Made by a program: the position numbers and the translations under genes. Positions 6,533 through 15,850 of a DNA stretch of 57,831 nt are shown piece after piece. The stretch is from the NCBI GenBank assembly GCA_016290175.1, contig JAEETD010000011.1, positions 1 through 57,831 on the forward strand, in the 5' to 3' direction. Position 1 is the first letter of the stretch. Every line of letters starts with the position of its first letter. This DNA is from Prevotella sp. Its GTDB lineage: Bacteria; Bacteroidota; Bacteroidia; Bacteroidales; Bacteroidaceae. The notes beneath the pieces are model-generated. The model searched no databases, was not told where the DNA came from, and saw only the letters and a list, made by a program, of their open reading frames with translations.

Positions 6533-9500
6533 TAGAAATTGATATTCATGCCCACCTGGAATGAACGTGAAGACGGATAATATCCGCAGTCGATACCAGA
6601 AGCCCAGCTGTTTCCGTTGCCGAAGCCCACCTCAGGATCCATACCTGAGTAGCCAGTGAAGCAGATGAAATTATTGAGCGACACATAGAGCCGGCACTTT
6701 TGTAAGGGGAGCTTGGAATAGAGGCGCTTGAAATCGTAGCCGAAGGAGATGCGGGAGATCTTGAAGAAGTCGGCATCCTCGATCCAGACGCGTGAGATCT
6801 CAGACATGTTGGCCGTCTTACCGTCAGAGAAGCGTGGATATTCGTTGGTGCTACCCTCGCCCGTCCAATACTTGCTATAGACGTCTGTACAGTAGTTGTC
6901 ATCGGGATGGTCAGAGAACTGACGATAGCTCTTTGCCACCTGCTGTCCGAAGGAGCCGTAACCGTTGATACCCAGGTCGAAGCCCTTATACGACACAGTG
7001 ATATTCAGACCAGCGGTGAAGTCGGGATTCGGGTCGCCGATCATCGTCTTGTCATCTTCTTTCGTAATCTTACCATCGCCATTGAGGTCCTTGAACATCA
7101 CGTCACCCGGTTGCAGCGATTCACCCTGAAGCGCATTTTTCTTGTCACCATTACAGTTACGGTCGAGGTAAGCCTGCAATTCCTGCTCGTTCTGGATGAT
7201 ACCTTCCATCTCATAGCCCCAGAAATAACCGATAGGATAGCCTACCTGCACACGGTTGATTTCGGCCGTGTTCTGTGCAATGGCATTCTCGCTACCGTGG
7301 ATGATACCCTCGGAGTTAGCCAGACGGGTAACCTCGTTCTTGTTGTGCGAGAAGTTGGCAGAGACACTGTATCTGAAGTCCTTACCGATCTTGTCGTTCC
7401 AGCTCAGCTGAACCTCAAAACCCTTGTTCTGGATATCACCGCCGTTAATGTAAGGCGGGTTAGTTCCGTAGATGAGCAGTGTCGGGGCGACAACCAGCCA
7501 GTCCTTAGTAGTCTTCTTATACCAATCGAAGGTCACACCCAGACGATTGTTCAATAAGCGGGCATCGAAACCGAGGTCAAGCTGCTCAGAGGTCTCCCAC
7601 TTCACATCCTCGTTGGGAAGGATATCGGGGAAGGCACCCAGACCTGGCGTGTCTTTACTCTCGAAGTAGTATGGATCGTTGAGATCGATGGTGGCCAGAT
7701 ACTGGAAGTTGGAGATGTTACAGTTACCGTTCTGTCCCCAGCTGGCACGGATCTTCAGGAAATCAAGCCAAGTCTTTGTCGACTCCATAAAACTCTCGTT
7801 GCTGATCACCCAACCAGCAGATACAGAGGGGAAGTAACCCCAGCGCTTACCGCGTGCGAAGTTGGAAGAGCCATCGGCACGGAGCACGAGCGAGAGCAGA
7901 TAAGTCTCGTTGTAGTTATAGTTGATACGTCCGAAGAACGATGCGATGGCGCCCTGACTTTCAGGACTACCGCTAACAGAGGTCAGCGATTTGTCGATCA
8001 CCTTGGCATTGTCGATATAAGCATGGTCGAACGACCCTGGGAACTGTGAGTCGCCATTGGTCACGCTGACACCATTGCCATATCCCCACTTCTCAACAGA
8101 CTGTCCGAGGAGAGCGTCGATATTATGGAATCCAAACGACTTTTTCCAGTTCACGGTATTCTCCAGCGACCAGCGGATGCTGTACGACTGACTCTGCCGG
8201 ACTTCATCGTTGGCCTGCATCTTCTTGGCACTGAGTTCATAGACAGGCTTATAGCTGCGGCTCTCCCTGTGACGATACTGCCAACCTGCACTGGTACGCC
8301 AGGTCAGATCCTTGATGGGTGAGAACTCCAGGAAGAAGTTGGTCTGCAGGCGCCAGCCCTTGTTATAACCGCTGCCATTGTCGTAGAGCATCGATGCCAA
8401 CGGGTTGGCGGCCTCATCGAGGAAGTTCCAGTTGTCGGCCTTGATATCCTTATACTCATAGTAGCCGCCCTCATCGTTATAGAGGGGCAGCAGCGGCGTC
8501 ATAGCCAGTAGGGTACGGATGCTGTTGCCATAGATACCGCCCACGGAAACACCACGCTTGTCGGTCGACGAGAATGTGACGTTCTCACCCACCTTCAGTA
8601 CATCGCGACCCTTCTTGCGGATCAGCGAATAGTCGGAGTTGAGACGAACGGTATAACGGTCGAACTTCGGATCGGCAGGTGCACCTAACGTACCTGTCTG
8701 GTGATACTTGGTGAAACCGAGGGCAAAGCGCGACAGGTCGCTACCGCCAGAGATACTGATCGATGCATTGTGCATCGGCGCATTGTCGATCGTGGTCTCG
8801 TCAAGCCAGTTGGTACCATTCCAACTGCCATTCATAATCTGGGCATACTGCTTGGGGATATAGTTTTCCCAGACATAGGGCTCAACACCCTGTATCTCAC
8901 GGGCCTTGTTGATGATTTCCATATATTGTTTGGCATTCAGCGGAGTCACATCGTTGGTATTGACGTTCTGCCAGCCGAGATAGCCGTCGAATGAAACATT
9001 GACATGTCCAGTGCCAGCCTTACCCTTCTTTGTGGTAACGAGGATGACGCCGTTAGAGGCACGGGCTCCGTAGATGGCGCTGGAGGCCGCGTCCTTCAGG
9101 ATGTCGATGCTCTCGATGTCGTTCGGAGAGAGGTCGTCGATATTGGCACCAGGCACACCGTCGACTACATACAGCGGGGTATTGGAACCGACGGTACCCA
9201 TACCACGGATCACCACCTTGTAACCCTCACCAGGCTGACCTGAGTTCATAACGATGTTCATACCTGAAGCCAGACTCTGCAGGGCACCGAAGGCATCGAC
9301 TGCATTCACAGCTTCAATGTTGTCAGAAGTCACATGCACTGTAGAACCTGTCACCAGTTTCTTGCGCTGTGTACCGTAACCCACCACCACCACATCGTTC
9401 AGGAGTTCGGATTCCTCTTCGAGGGTGATGTTAGCCGTCCTGCCTGCTACCGGTGTCATCGTCACCGTCTTGTAGCCGACATAAGAGATCCTGATCTTGG

Positions 9501-9753
9501 CACCCCTGGTAATGGACAAGCTGAAGGAGCCGTCTGCTCCTGTCACCGTTCCATTGCCTTGAGTACCCACTTCAATGACTGCAGCCCCCATCACGGGTTC
9601 ACCGTTAGAATCGAGGACTACGCCCTTTACCTGCACAGCAGTCTGCGACTGAGCGACTGCATCTGTTGCCATTACAGGAACAGGAATAGAAGATGCGCCA
9701 AGCATCAACACACCTGCACACATGGCAGAAAGGAATTTTTGATAGTAGTACAT
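6532..9753 (-). CDS. SusC/RagA-family TonB-dependent outer-membrane transporter
   Basis: The 1073-residue protein has a signal peptide (cleavage about residue 35), a carboxypeptidase-regulatory-like domain (about 40-118, VKGVVLDSNGEPVMGAAV), a TonB-box-like stretch (LNDVVVVGYGTQRKK), a plug domain (about 125-235, ending NGVILVTTKKGKAG) and a 22-strand-type barrel ending in FQVGMNINF. It imports glycans across the outer membrane using TonB energy together with SusD encoded next. The -7 box at 9827-9834 (TATCTTTG, minus strand) gives a leader of about 70 bases. Confidence 0.96.
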   Translation of the reverse strand: MYYYQKFLSAMCAGVLMLGASSIPVPVMATDAVAQSQTAVQVKGVVLDSNGEPVMGAAVIEVGTQGNGTVTGADGSFSLSITRGAKIRISYVGYKTVTMTPVAGRTANITLEEESELLNDVVVVGYGTQRKKLVTGSTVHVTSDNIEAVNAVDAFGALQSLASGMNIVMNSGQPGEGYKVVIRGMGTVGSNTPLYVVDGVPGANIDDLSPNDIESIDILKDAASSAIYGARASNGVILVTTKKGKAGTGHVNVSFDGYLGWQNVNTNDVTPLNAKQYMEIINKAREIQGVEPYVWENYIPKQYAQIMNGSWNGTNWLDETTIDNAPMHNASISISGGSDLSRFALGFTKYHQTGTLGAPADPKFDRYTVRLNSDYSLIRKKGRDVLKVGENVTFSSTDKRGVSVGGIYGNSIRTLLAMTPLLPLYNDEGGYYEYKDIKADNWNFLDEAANPLASMLYDNGSGYNKGWRLQTNFFLEFSPIKDLTWRTSAGWQYRHRESRSYKPVYELSAKKMQANDEVRQSQSYSIRWSLENTVNWKKSFGFHNIDALLGQSVEKWGYGNGVSVTNGDSQFPGSFDHAYIDNAKVIDKSLTSVSGSPESQGAIASFFGRINYNYNETYLLSLVLRADGSSNFARGKRWGYFPSVSAGWVISNESFMESTKTWLDFLKIRASWGQNGNCNISNFQYLATIDLNDPYYFESKDTPGLGAFPDILPNEDVKWETSEQLDLGFDARLLNNRLGVTFDWYKKTTKDWLVVAPTLLIYGTNPPYINGGDIQNKGFEVQLSWNDKIGKDFRYSVSANFSHNKNEVTRLANSEGIIHGSENAIAQNTAEINRVQVGYPIGYFWGYEMEGIIQNEQELQAYLDRNCNGDKKNALQGESLQPGDVMFKDLNGDGKITKEDDKTMIGDPNPDFTAGLNITVSYKGFDLGINGYGSFGQQVAKSYRQFSDHPDDNYCTDVYSKYWTGEGSTNEYPRFSDGKTANMSEISRVWIEDADFFKISRISFGYDFKRLYSKLPLQKCRLYVSLNNFICFTGYSGMDPEVGFGNGNSWASGIDCGYYPSSRSFQVGMNINF

Positions 9754-9826
9754 AAAAAAATTAGTTGGTTGAATATAAAGTTGATAATAAACTAAGTTCT
9801 GGTTGATTTATTCATAAATTCGATTA

Positions 9827-9834
9827 CAAAGATA
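9827..9834 (-). promoter_or_regulatory. -7 box for susC
   Basis: The minus strand reads TATCTTTG at 9834-9827, about 75 bases before the susC ATG. The hairpin at 9843-9865 lies just upstream and separates it from the permease operon. Confidence 0.5.
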
Positions 9835-9842
9835 ACAATAAA

Positions 9843-9865
9843 GTCGGAAGATTGTATCTCCCGAC
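9843..9865 (-). terminator. Likely terminator after the AI-2E-type permease
   Basis: On the minus strand GTCGGGAGA and TCTTCCGAC pair (nine positions, one G-U) around a five-base loop, followed by TTTATTG. It lies about 70 bases past the permease stop. The tract after it is only moderately U-rich. Confidence 0.5.
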
Positions 9866-9935
9866 CATGCTTTTGTATTTTTTTGATTGTTACTTCTACC
9901 TTTTTCTTGTACGAATCAGCCCGCTTTTAGCTTTG

Positions 9936-11057
9936 TTAAGAATCAGAAGCCTCTTCAGATACCGGTTCCTCTATCAGTGACTTTTTCATGATGACATATT
10001 TCTGATAATAGTCAATGCTCAGTGTGGTGAGGGGCAGGGCAATGATCATGCCGAGAATACCCAGCAACGAGCCCCAGATGGAAAGCGACAACAGGATGAT
10101 GGCCGAATGGAGGCCCGTGACATGTCCCATGATCTTCGGGGTGAGGAAGGTGTCCTGGATAATCTGCACGACAGCAAACACGATAAGCACCATCAGCATG
10201 ATGACCCAGAAATTCTGACCTGTGTCAGCCGCTTTTACGATGGCGAGAAGGATAGCGGGCACAAAGCCTACCAACTGAAGATAAGGCACCATGTTGAGCA
10301 GTCCGATGAACATGCCCAGGCCCACAGCGATGGGGAAGTCGATAATCAGGAAACCGATACTGAACAGGATGCCCACACACAAGGCCACCAAAGCCTGTCC
10401 GCGGAAATACTTATTCATGCTGACCTCTACATCGCTGACCAACTGCTTGGCAAAGCCACGATAACGTTCAGGCAGCAGGTTAGGCCATCCGCGATTGATA
10501 TCCTCATAGTCTAATAATATTAATAAGGTATAGAGGGCCACCATCGTCAGTGTAAACACACTCGACATGATGCTGATGGACTGAGTGATGACATCCCACA
10601 CCTTAGGAAGCGTGGCCTTGATGCCCTCCAGGAAGCCGTCCTGGGTAACAATGGCCTGAATCTGTTCGGCACTCAGGTGATCCCGTACGTATTCCTGAAT
10701 CATCCTGGGAATGTTGCTCATGGTCTCATTGTTGGTAACATAGGCCACCAGCAGATCCTTCACCCGCAGGCTCTCTTCCACCATAGGCGGAATCATCAGC
10801 CAGAAAACAGCCGTGAGCACTACCCCTGTAACCAGGAAGGCACTGAGGATGCCGAAGATGCGGTATTTCATCCGGCAACGGTACTGGAAGAACTTCACCA
10901 GAGGGAACAGTATATAGGCAATCAGCCAGGCCAGAAAGAACGGGACAAGCACATTGCTCAGCCTGTTCAGCAACATCACGATTCCCACCAGTATCAGGAC
11001 ACCGATGGCTCCACGTATGAAACTATCAAACGTGATCTGCCCCTTCTCATTCGTCAT
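9936..11057 (-). CDS. AI-2E-family (PF01594) membrane permease
   Basis: The chosen start is the ATG at 11057 (MTNEKGQITF); an ATG directly upstream at 11060 is equally possible. Further upstream frame is inside the preceding gene. About 373 residues carry roughly eight hydrophobic segments, with the GLLNMVPYLQLVGFVPAILLA region and the PKIMGHVTGLHSAIILLSLSIWG block typical of the family. Members have been linked to export of signalling molecules or to sodium/proton exchange, so the substrate here is open. The start overlaps the end of the previous lipoprotein gene, which suggests coupled translation. Confidence 0.88.
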   Translation of the reverse strand: MTNEKGQITFDSFIRGAIGVLILVGIVMLLNRLSNVLVPFFLAWLIAYILFPLVKFFQYRCRMKYRIFGILSAFLVTGVVLTAVFWLMIPPMVEESLRVKDLLVAYVTNNETMSNIPRMIQEYVRDHLSAEQIQAIVTQDGFLEGIKATLPKVWDVITQSISIMSSVFTLTMVALYTLLILLDYEDINRGWPNLLPERYRGFAKQLVSDVEVSMNKYFRGQALVALCVGILFSIGFLIIDFPIAVGLGMFIGLLNMVPYLQLVGFVPAILLAIVKAADTGQNFWVIMLMVLIVFAVVQIIQDTFLTPKIMGHVTGLHSAIILLSLSIWGSLLGILGMIIALPLTTLSIDYYQKYVIMKKSLIEEPVSEEASDS

Positions 11058-11604
11058 CATCCTCGGCATTTCCTCCATTCGTATCCAACTGATCATCGAG
11101 TCTGATTCCCACCTCACCCAGATTGCTCACCGAAACGACCATCGGGATATATTCATCAGTCTGAGGATGGCAGACGCTGGCAGCAAAGAAGAGATTGTTA
11201 CCCTCTACCTTGTCGAACACCAGACCCTCCAGAATACCCGTCTTCCGATAATCGTCATTCAGGAACCCGTCGAATGCAGCCTTCGTGAATGACTTGCTGA
11301 AGAAGACGCTACCGTCGGCACGGATAATACGCAAGGAGATACGATTGTCGACGTATTTCTGTCCTGTCTCATCCTTCACCATGCGGAGACTGTCATCAGG
11401 CGTACGGTTCACCACCACCTGATAATTCTTGCTCAGCCATTTCACGTCTGTCGTCTGATTATAATCCTGCATACGGATGGGAGCCTGCAATTTGGGCTTC
11501 TCCACTTTCGGTGCGATGATATCGTCATGCTTCTTCTTCTCACCACAACTGGCAACAAGCATGGCCAACACAGAAAAAAACACTATCTTTACTAGCTTCT
11601 TCAT
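11047..11604 (-). CDS. Small lipoprotein, possibly DUF4738 family
   Basis: The 185-residue protein has a clear lipoprotein signal (MLVASCGEKKK, cysteine at about residue 20) and an acidic end (GNAEDDDE). The body is mixed alpha/beta with no catalytic motif that I can see. It resembles the DUF4738 lipoproteins of Prevotella, but that assignment is from memory and uncertain. It overlaps the permease start, so the two are probably co-transcribed. A minus-strand -7 box (TATCTTTGC) lies at 11628-11636. Confidence 0.7.
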   Translation of the reverse strand: MKKLVKIVFFSVLAMLVASCGEKKKHDDIIAPKVEKPKLQAPIRMQDYNQTTDVKWLSKNYQVVVNRTPDDSLRMVKDETGQKYVDNRISLRIIRADGSVFFSKSFTKAAFDGFLNDDYRKTGILEGLVFDKVEGNNLFFAASVCHPQTDEYIPMVVSVSNLGEVGIRLDDQLDTNGGNAEDDDE

Positions 11605-11677
11605 TACTTTTGGTTTAATGATTCAGCTGCAAAGATAGTGCTTTCTGAGTAAACAACCAAATATTTTTGATTTCTTT

Positions 11678-12208
11678 TTAGTTTCTACCGCCAAAACCGC
11701 CGCCAGGACCACCCATGCCACGACGACCACGCTGTGCACGCTGCTCCTCCATATCCTTCTGATAGCTCTTGAACTGCTCGGGAGTCAGGATCTTCTCCAA
11801 TTCGGCATTGTATTTCTTCTGGTTCTCTTCTCTCTGCTTACGCATCTCCTCGAACTGAGCACGCTGCTCCTCAGTCATCTGGAAGCCACCGCCACCCATC
11901 TGGGGAGCACCCTGGCCACCCTGACCAGCCTGACCACCGCCACGACGGCCACCCATACCACCAGGACGGCCACCGCCCATACGGCCCATACCCATACCTG
12001 GGCCCATCGTTTCAGCATTCTTGGTGTTCAGTTCCAAGAGCTTCTTGGCCTGGTCTGCATCGAGCTTGTACTTCTCTACCATAGCGTCGGTGCGCTGCTT
12101 AATCATTTCTGTTCTGTCAAACTGTGGACGCTGTCCATTGTTGTCCTGTGCTACAGCGGTCGTACCCATCAGTACGGTGGCTGTCATAATCATAAAGAAT
12201 CGTTTCAT
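11678..12208 (-). CDS. DUF4890-type periplasmic protein, Spy/CpxP-like
   Basis: The 176-residue protein has a signal peptide (cleavage after VAQ, about residue 21), a helical segment (EMIKQRTDAMVEKYKLDADQ), a Gly/Met/Arg-rich middle (residues about 72-110), a second helix rich in Glu, Gln and Lys with LTPEQFKSYQKDM, and a GRR/GGPGGG tail. The LTPEQ motif is shared with Spy/CpxP-like chaperones. Probably a periplasmic stress-related protein; its exact role is unknown. Confidence 0.7.
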   Translation of the reverse strand: MKRFFMIMTATVLMGTTAVAQDNNGQRPQFDRTEMIKQRTDAMVEKYKLDADQAKKLLELNTKNAETMGPGMGMGRMGGGRPGGMGGRRGGGQAGQGGQGAPQMGGGGFQMTEEQRAQFEEMRKQREENQKKYNAELEKILTPEQFKSYQKDMEEQRAQRGRRGMGGPGGGFGGRN

Positions 12209-12314
12209 GTTGCTTTAATTTTTAATGTTTCTAAATGTTCAAACTTCTATCTATTTGACACCAAAAAAGCAAAAAAGTTTAATTGAAATAAAAAAAAAGT
12301 ACCTGATTATGTAT

Positions 12315-12373
12315 GCGGCAGCAAATTTTTCACTTTTCACTATTCACTTTTCACTTTATTTTTGTATCTTTGC
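12315..12373 (+). promoter_or_regulatory. Promoter cassette with 7-base array, copy 1
   Basis: GCGGCAGCAAAT (12315 on) is followed by four units of TCACTTT type (12330-12357) and by the -7 box TATCTTTGC (12365-12373), 20 bases before the DUF4230 ATG. The same layout recurs at 15768 and 53473; the distance from GCGGCA/GCGGTA to the -7 box is 49-50 bases in all three. The usual -33 TTTG is absent and the array takes its place. Confidence 0.7.
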
Positions 12374-12392
12374 CCATCATTTATCAACGAAC

Positions 12393-13055
12393 ATGAAAAG
12401 AATCATATACATATTGCCCATACTCTTGTTGGCACTCTGTGCCTGCAAGGGGGGAAAGGCAGACGAAGGCGGCATCTATCAGGCTACCGACACACTGCCG
12501 ATGCTGATTACGCAGATACAGAAATGTTCACGACTCTATACGGCTGAGGTCAAGGTTCATAAGATCGTGACCCATGATGATGTGATCCGTCTGAGAGGCA
12601 GTCTGCTGCAGAAAGACTTCAATTTCAAGGTCCCTTTGGGCGAACGGAAGATTGCCATTCCCATGGATGCTACCCTGAAGGCCTACATCGACTTCAGCCA
12701 GTTTTCGGATAAGAACGTGGAGCGTTCCGGTGACAAGATTACCATCCTGTTGCCTGAACCGAAGATCGTCATGACCAGTTCGAAGATCAATCAGAAAGAG
12801 ATCCGTGAATATGTCGCCTTTTCCCGTGCTCACTTCAGCGATGCTGAGATGGCCAACTATGAGCAGCAGGGACGGGCAGCCATCATCCAGAGCATTCCGC
12901 AGTTGGGTATTCTGGAAATTGCCCGTGAGAACTCTGCTCGCATCCTGGTTCCGATGCTGACAGAGCTGGGCTACCAGGAAGAGAACATCACCATTGCCTA
13001 CCGTAAGCAATACGGTGTTGGCGATCTGAAGAAACTATTAGAGATTATCCCATGA
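12393..13055 (+). CDS. DUF4230 lipoprotein
   Basis: Start taken at the ATG at 12393 (MKRIIYILPI), because the promoter box lies upstream at 12365-12373 inside any longer frame. The 220-residue product has a lipobox (LLALCACKGG) and the DUF4230 domain over most of its length (LYTAEVKVHKIVTHDDVIRL to the end). The function of DUF4230 is unknown; members are secreted or membrane-anchored. It overlaps the next gene by ATGA, so the pair is translationally coupled. Confidence 0.82.
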   Translation: MKRIIYILPILLLALCACKGGKADEGGIYQATDTLPMLITQIQKCSRLYTAEVKVHKIVTHDDVIRLRGSLLQKDFNFKVPLGERKIAIPMDATLKAYIDFSQFSDKNVERSGDKITILLPEPKIVMTSSKINQKEIREYVAFSRAHFSDAEMANYEQQGRAAIIQSIPQLGILEIARENSARILVPMLTELGYQEENITIAYRKQYGVGDLKKLLEIIP

Positions 13056-13645
13056 GAAAAACGATAGAGAACATCCGAAGCATCACCGTTGCTGCAGCAA
13101 TCATCGTGGTCGTATTGTTAGCAGTCTGGTTGTATCGTTCGTTAGGTGATGCCCGTCTGGAAGTGGGTGCAGACGACAGCATCGGGCTTACACCGACACA
13201 GATTGAGAGTATCAAGGCCGTTGGGGAATGGGAGTTTCTGAGCGTCAGCACGGAGGAACTGATAGACACCACCCGCAAGCGTCTCTTCAGCGACGACCAA
13301 CTGGTACGTATCTATTACGGTACCCTGCGTCTGGGTGTCAACATGAAACAAGTAGAGCCGGGCTGGATCCAGCAACGTAACGACACCCTCTTCCTGACGC
13401 TGCCCAAGGTGGAACTCCTGGACCGCGACTTTATCGACGAGGCCCGCACGAAGTCGTTCTTCGAGAGCGGCACCTGGAAGGCAGAGGATCGCGAGGCCCT
13501 CTATAAACGTGCTTACAGGAAGATGATTGCCCATTGTCTGACACCAGCCAACCTCAGCACGGCAGAAGACAATGCCCGTGACAGTTTCAGGAAAATGCTG
13601 CGTTCTATGGGTTATCAGAATATAGAAATCACATTCGGGAAATAA
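13052..13645 (+). CDS. DUF4230 membrane-anchored protein
   Basis: The 197-residue protein has an N-terminal membrane helix (residues about 9-28, ITVAAAIIVVVLLAVWLY) and then a DUF4230-like domain with the same ending pattern as its neighbour (DSFRKMLRSMGYQNIEITFG compared with LVPMLTELGYQEENITIAY). The two are diverged tandem paralogues, one a lipoprotein and one anchored by a helix, which suggests partners in one envelope structure. A symporter gene starts 16 bases downstream. Confidence 0.78.
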   Translation: MRKTIENIRSITVAAAIIVVVLLAVWLYRSLGDARLEVGADDSIGLTPTQIESIKAVGEWEFLSVSTEELIDTTRKRLFSDDQLVRIYYGTLRLGVNMKQVEPGWIQQRNDTLFLTLPKVELLDRDFIDEARTKSFFESGTWKAEDREALYKRAYRKMIAHCLTPANLSTAEDNARDSFRKMLRSMGYQNIEITFGK

Positions 13646-13661
13646 CAACAACACAAGAATA

Positions 13662-15023
13662 ATGGACGGACTTAATCATATCCTGGAAGAATTGAGCGGC
13701 TGGCTGTGGGGTTGGCCAATGATTATATTATTATTAGGTACACATATCTATCTGACCATCATCCTCCGCTTCCCTCAGCGGAAGATATTCACGGCAATAC
13801 GACTCTCTGTGAAGCGCGACCCGGATGCCACAGGCGATGTCTCTCAGTTCAGATCCTTGGCCACCGCTTTGGCAGCCACCATCGGAACAGGCAATATTAT
13901 CGGTGTGTCAACAGCTGTTGCCTTAGGCGGACCCGGTGCCGTTTTATGGTGCTGGCTGACGGGTGTATTCGGTATCTCCACCAAATATGCAGAGGGACTA
14001 TTGGCCATCAAATACCGTACGAAGACTCCTGAGGGGAAGATGCTTGGAGGTCCTATGTATGCCTTAGAGCGGGGACTCGGATGGAAATGGCTGGCCGTGC
14101 TGTTTGCCATCTTTACTGCCTGTGCCTCCTTCGGTATCGGCAACACGGTGCAAGCCAACGCCATCGCCACCCTCTCCTTCGAGACTTACGGGATTTCCCC
14201 ATATATCACAGGAACTATTGTCTGTCTGATGACAGGCGCTGTCGTTCTGGGAGGTGTGAAAAGCATTGCCCGCGTTTGTGGCATGCTGGTACCCTTCATG
14301 GCGTTCTTCTATGTCATTGGCTGTATCACTATCCTCTGCCTGAATGCCAGTTATTTATGGCCAGCCCTGAAGCTGATTGTCGTCTCTGCCTTCAGTCCCC
14401 AGGCAGCAGGTGGCGGTTTCATTGGTACCACCGTGATGATGGCCGCCCGCTTCGGTATTGCACGAGGTTTGTTCTCAAATGAGTCCGGACTCGGTTCTGC
14501 TCCCATCGTCGCTGCAGCCGCCCAGACACGTAATCCCGTCCGTCAGGCACTGGTTTCCTCCAGTGGCACATTCTGGGACACAGTGGTCATCTGCGCCCTG
14601 ACGGGAATGGTGATTGTGAGCAGCATCATCGCCTATCCCGACATCAGCTATGAGAACGGCGCCACACTGACAAAGGCTGCTTTCTCAAAGATTCCTGTAA
14701 TAGGAACGCCCCTGCTTACCTTCGGTCTGCTTACCTTCGCCTTTTCCACCATTCTAGGATGGTGTTACTATGGCGAAAGAGCTGTGGAATACCTGAAAGG
14801 CAGGAAGTGGGTTATCGCCTACAGAGTCATCTATATCGTCGCCGTCTTAATCGGCAGTGTCATCAATCTGGCTATTGTCTGGAATCTCGCTGACTGTATG
14901 AACGCCTTGATGGCCATACCTAACCTGATCTCACTGTTGTGTCTCAGTGGCGTCATTGTGCATGAAACAAGGAAATATCTTTGGCAAGGCAGACTCGACG
15001 AAGAGATGGAAGGCACACTATGA
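13662..15023 (+). CDS. Alanine/sodium symporter (AGCS family)
   Basis: The 453-residue inner-membrane protein has about ten to eleven hydrophobic segments and family motifs GTGNIIGVSTAVALGGPGA (near residue 75), KYAEGLLAIKYR and NESGLGSAPIVAAAAQT. The family imports alanine or glycine with sodium. It follows the two DUF4230 genes after a short gap and may share their transcript, although no functional link is known. Convergent trmO lies 9 bases from its stop. Confidence 0.93.
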   Translation: MDGLNHILEELSGWLWGWPMIILLLGTHIYLTIILRFPQRKIFTAIRLSVKRDPDATGDVSQFRSLATALAATIGTGNIIGVSTAVALGGPGAVLWCWLTGVFGISTKYAEGLLAIKYRTKTPEGKMLGGPMYALERGLGWKWLAVLFAIFTACASFGIGNTVQANAIATLSFETYGISPYITGTIVCLMTGAVVLGGVKSIARVCGMLVPFMAFFYVIGCITILCLNASYLWPALKLIVVSAFSPQAAGGGFIGTTVMMAARFGIARGLFSNESGLGSAPIVAAAAQTRNPVRQALVSSSGTFWDTVVICALTGMVIVSSIIAYPDISYENGATLTKAAFSKIPVIGTPLLTFGLLTFAFSTILGWCYYGERAVEYLKGRKWVIAYRVIYIVAVLIGSVINLAIVWNLADCMNALMAIPNLISLLCLSGVIVHETRKYLWQGRLDEEMEGTL

Positions 15024-15032
15024 TGGAGGGCA

Positions 15033-15728
15033 CTATTTCCGGGTCAGTTTCACGCAGCCGGTAACCCTGACGACATCAGCAGCAACCACGAAACGTACAT
15101 CGTAATCACCAAAAGGCATGCCATAGATCCGTTCCGCATCGTCATGATAAGAGGGACGCGGATCCAAGGAAAGTGTCTGGCGTAACGTTTCCAAATCTGA
15201 TGATGAAAACAGACGGGCCAGATGTTCTGGTATTTCCACCTCCAAGGATTTCCATGACGTCTGATCCACGAATCCGCTCTTAGCCTCCGGATGGCTGTCG
15301 GCATAGACCACATAGGGTTTGATATCATAGATAGGTGTGCCGTCCATCAGATCTGCCCCTTTCACATAAATCACCGGTCCCAGGTCCGGATGTTCTTCTA
15401 TTCTGTCGAAACGTACACAGGAGAGTCCCAGATGATTGGGTCGGAAAGGAGAACGTGTGGCAAAGACTCCCATCCTGATATTTCCTCCCAGTCGCGGAGG
15501 CCTTACCGTCAGACTCCTGACTCCTGACTCCTGTCTCCTGATTCCCGAGAACTCCCAGATAAGCCACAGATAGTCGAAATCTTCAATCCCGCGAAAGGCC
15601 TCCAGATGGCGGTATGGCGGTTCGAAGACAATGCTCCCCGTGAGGTTCTCTGCAAGACCGCTTTGGCGCGGAATGCCGAATTTTGACTTCAACGGCGAAC
15701 GGAAATGGGCTATCGGTACTATTTCCAT
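15033..15728 (-). CDS. trmO: tRNA m6t6A37 methyltransferase (TrmO/TsaA family)
   Basis: The ATG at 15728 is preferred; the TTG three codons upstream lies inside a promoter box. The 231-residue protein carries the TrmO core: IAHFRSP near the start, GIEDFDYLWLIWEFSG, and the diagnostic RMGVFATRSPFRPN, with the C-terminal YDIKPYV and DYDVRF blocks. It methylates threonylcarbamoyl-adenosine 37 in some tRNAs using S-adenosylmethionine. Between WEFSG and VRPPRLGGN the chain contains RRQESGVRS, encoded by a 7-base array (15512-15546), where relatives have an unrelated loop. The predicted transcript start (about 15731) leaves almost no leader. Confidence 0.9.
   Translation of the reverse strand: MEIVPIAHFRSPLKSKFGIPRQSGLAENLTGSIVFEPPYRHLEAFRGIEDFDYLWLIWEFSGIRRQESGVRSLTVRPPRLGGNIRMGVFATRSPFRPNHLGLSCVRFDRIEEHPDLGPVIYVKGADLMDGTPIYDIKPYVVYADSHPEAKSGFVDQTSWKSLEVEIPEHLARLFSSSDLETLRQTLSLDPRPSYHDDAERIYGMPFGDYDVRFVVAADVVRVTGCVKLTRK
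15512..15546. repeat. 7-base array inside trmO
   Basis: Plus-strand units are GACTCCT three times, then GTCTCCT and GATTCCC. The array encodes the RRQESGVRS loop of TrmO. The 7-base unit is not a multiple of three, so gain or loss of one unit would break the gene. Confidence 0.8.
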
Positions 15729-15733
15729 CGGGT

Positions 15734-15742
15734 GCAAAGTTA
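15734..15742 (-). promoter_or_regulatory. -7 box of trmO, almost leaderless
   Basis: The minus strand reads TAACTTTGC at 15742-15734, only five bases from the ATG at 15728. With usual spacing the transcript would start about three bases before the start codon. Confidence 0.45.
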
Positions 15743-15767
15743 GTTAATTTTATTGAAAATCATGTCA

Positions 15768-15825
15768 GCGGCAGCAATTTTTTCACTTTTCACTTTTCAC
15801 TTTTACCTTATTTTATTATCTTTGC
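15768..15825 (+). promoter_or_regulatory. Promoter cassette with 7-base array, copy 2
   Basis: GCGGCAGCAATT (15768 on), three TCACTTT units (15783-15803), an AT-rich stretch and TATCTTTGC (15817-15825). The ATG of the kinase lies 25 bases further. The order and overall length match copies 1 and 3 although one unit is missing, because the AT stretch is longer by nearly the same amount. Confidence 0.7.
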
Positions 15826-15850
15826 ACTCAAAATCAACGGGATCGCAACT

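Noticed and set aside
4730..9753. A complete polysaccharide utilisation locus around susC-susD
   Set aside because: No glycoside hydrolase, sensor or sigma/anti-sigma gene adjoins the pair, so only the transporter pair can be claimed.
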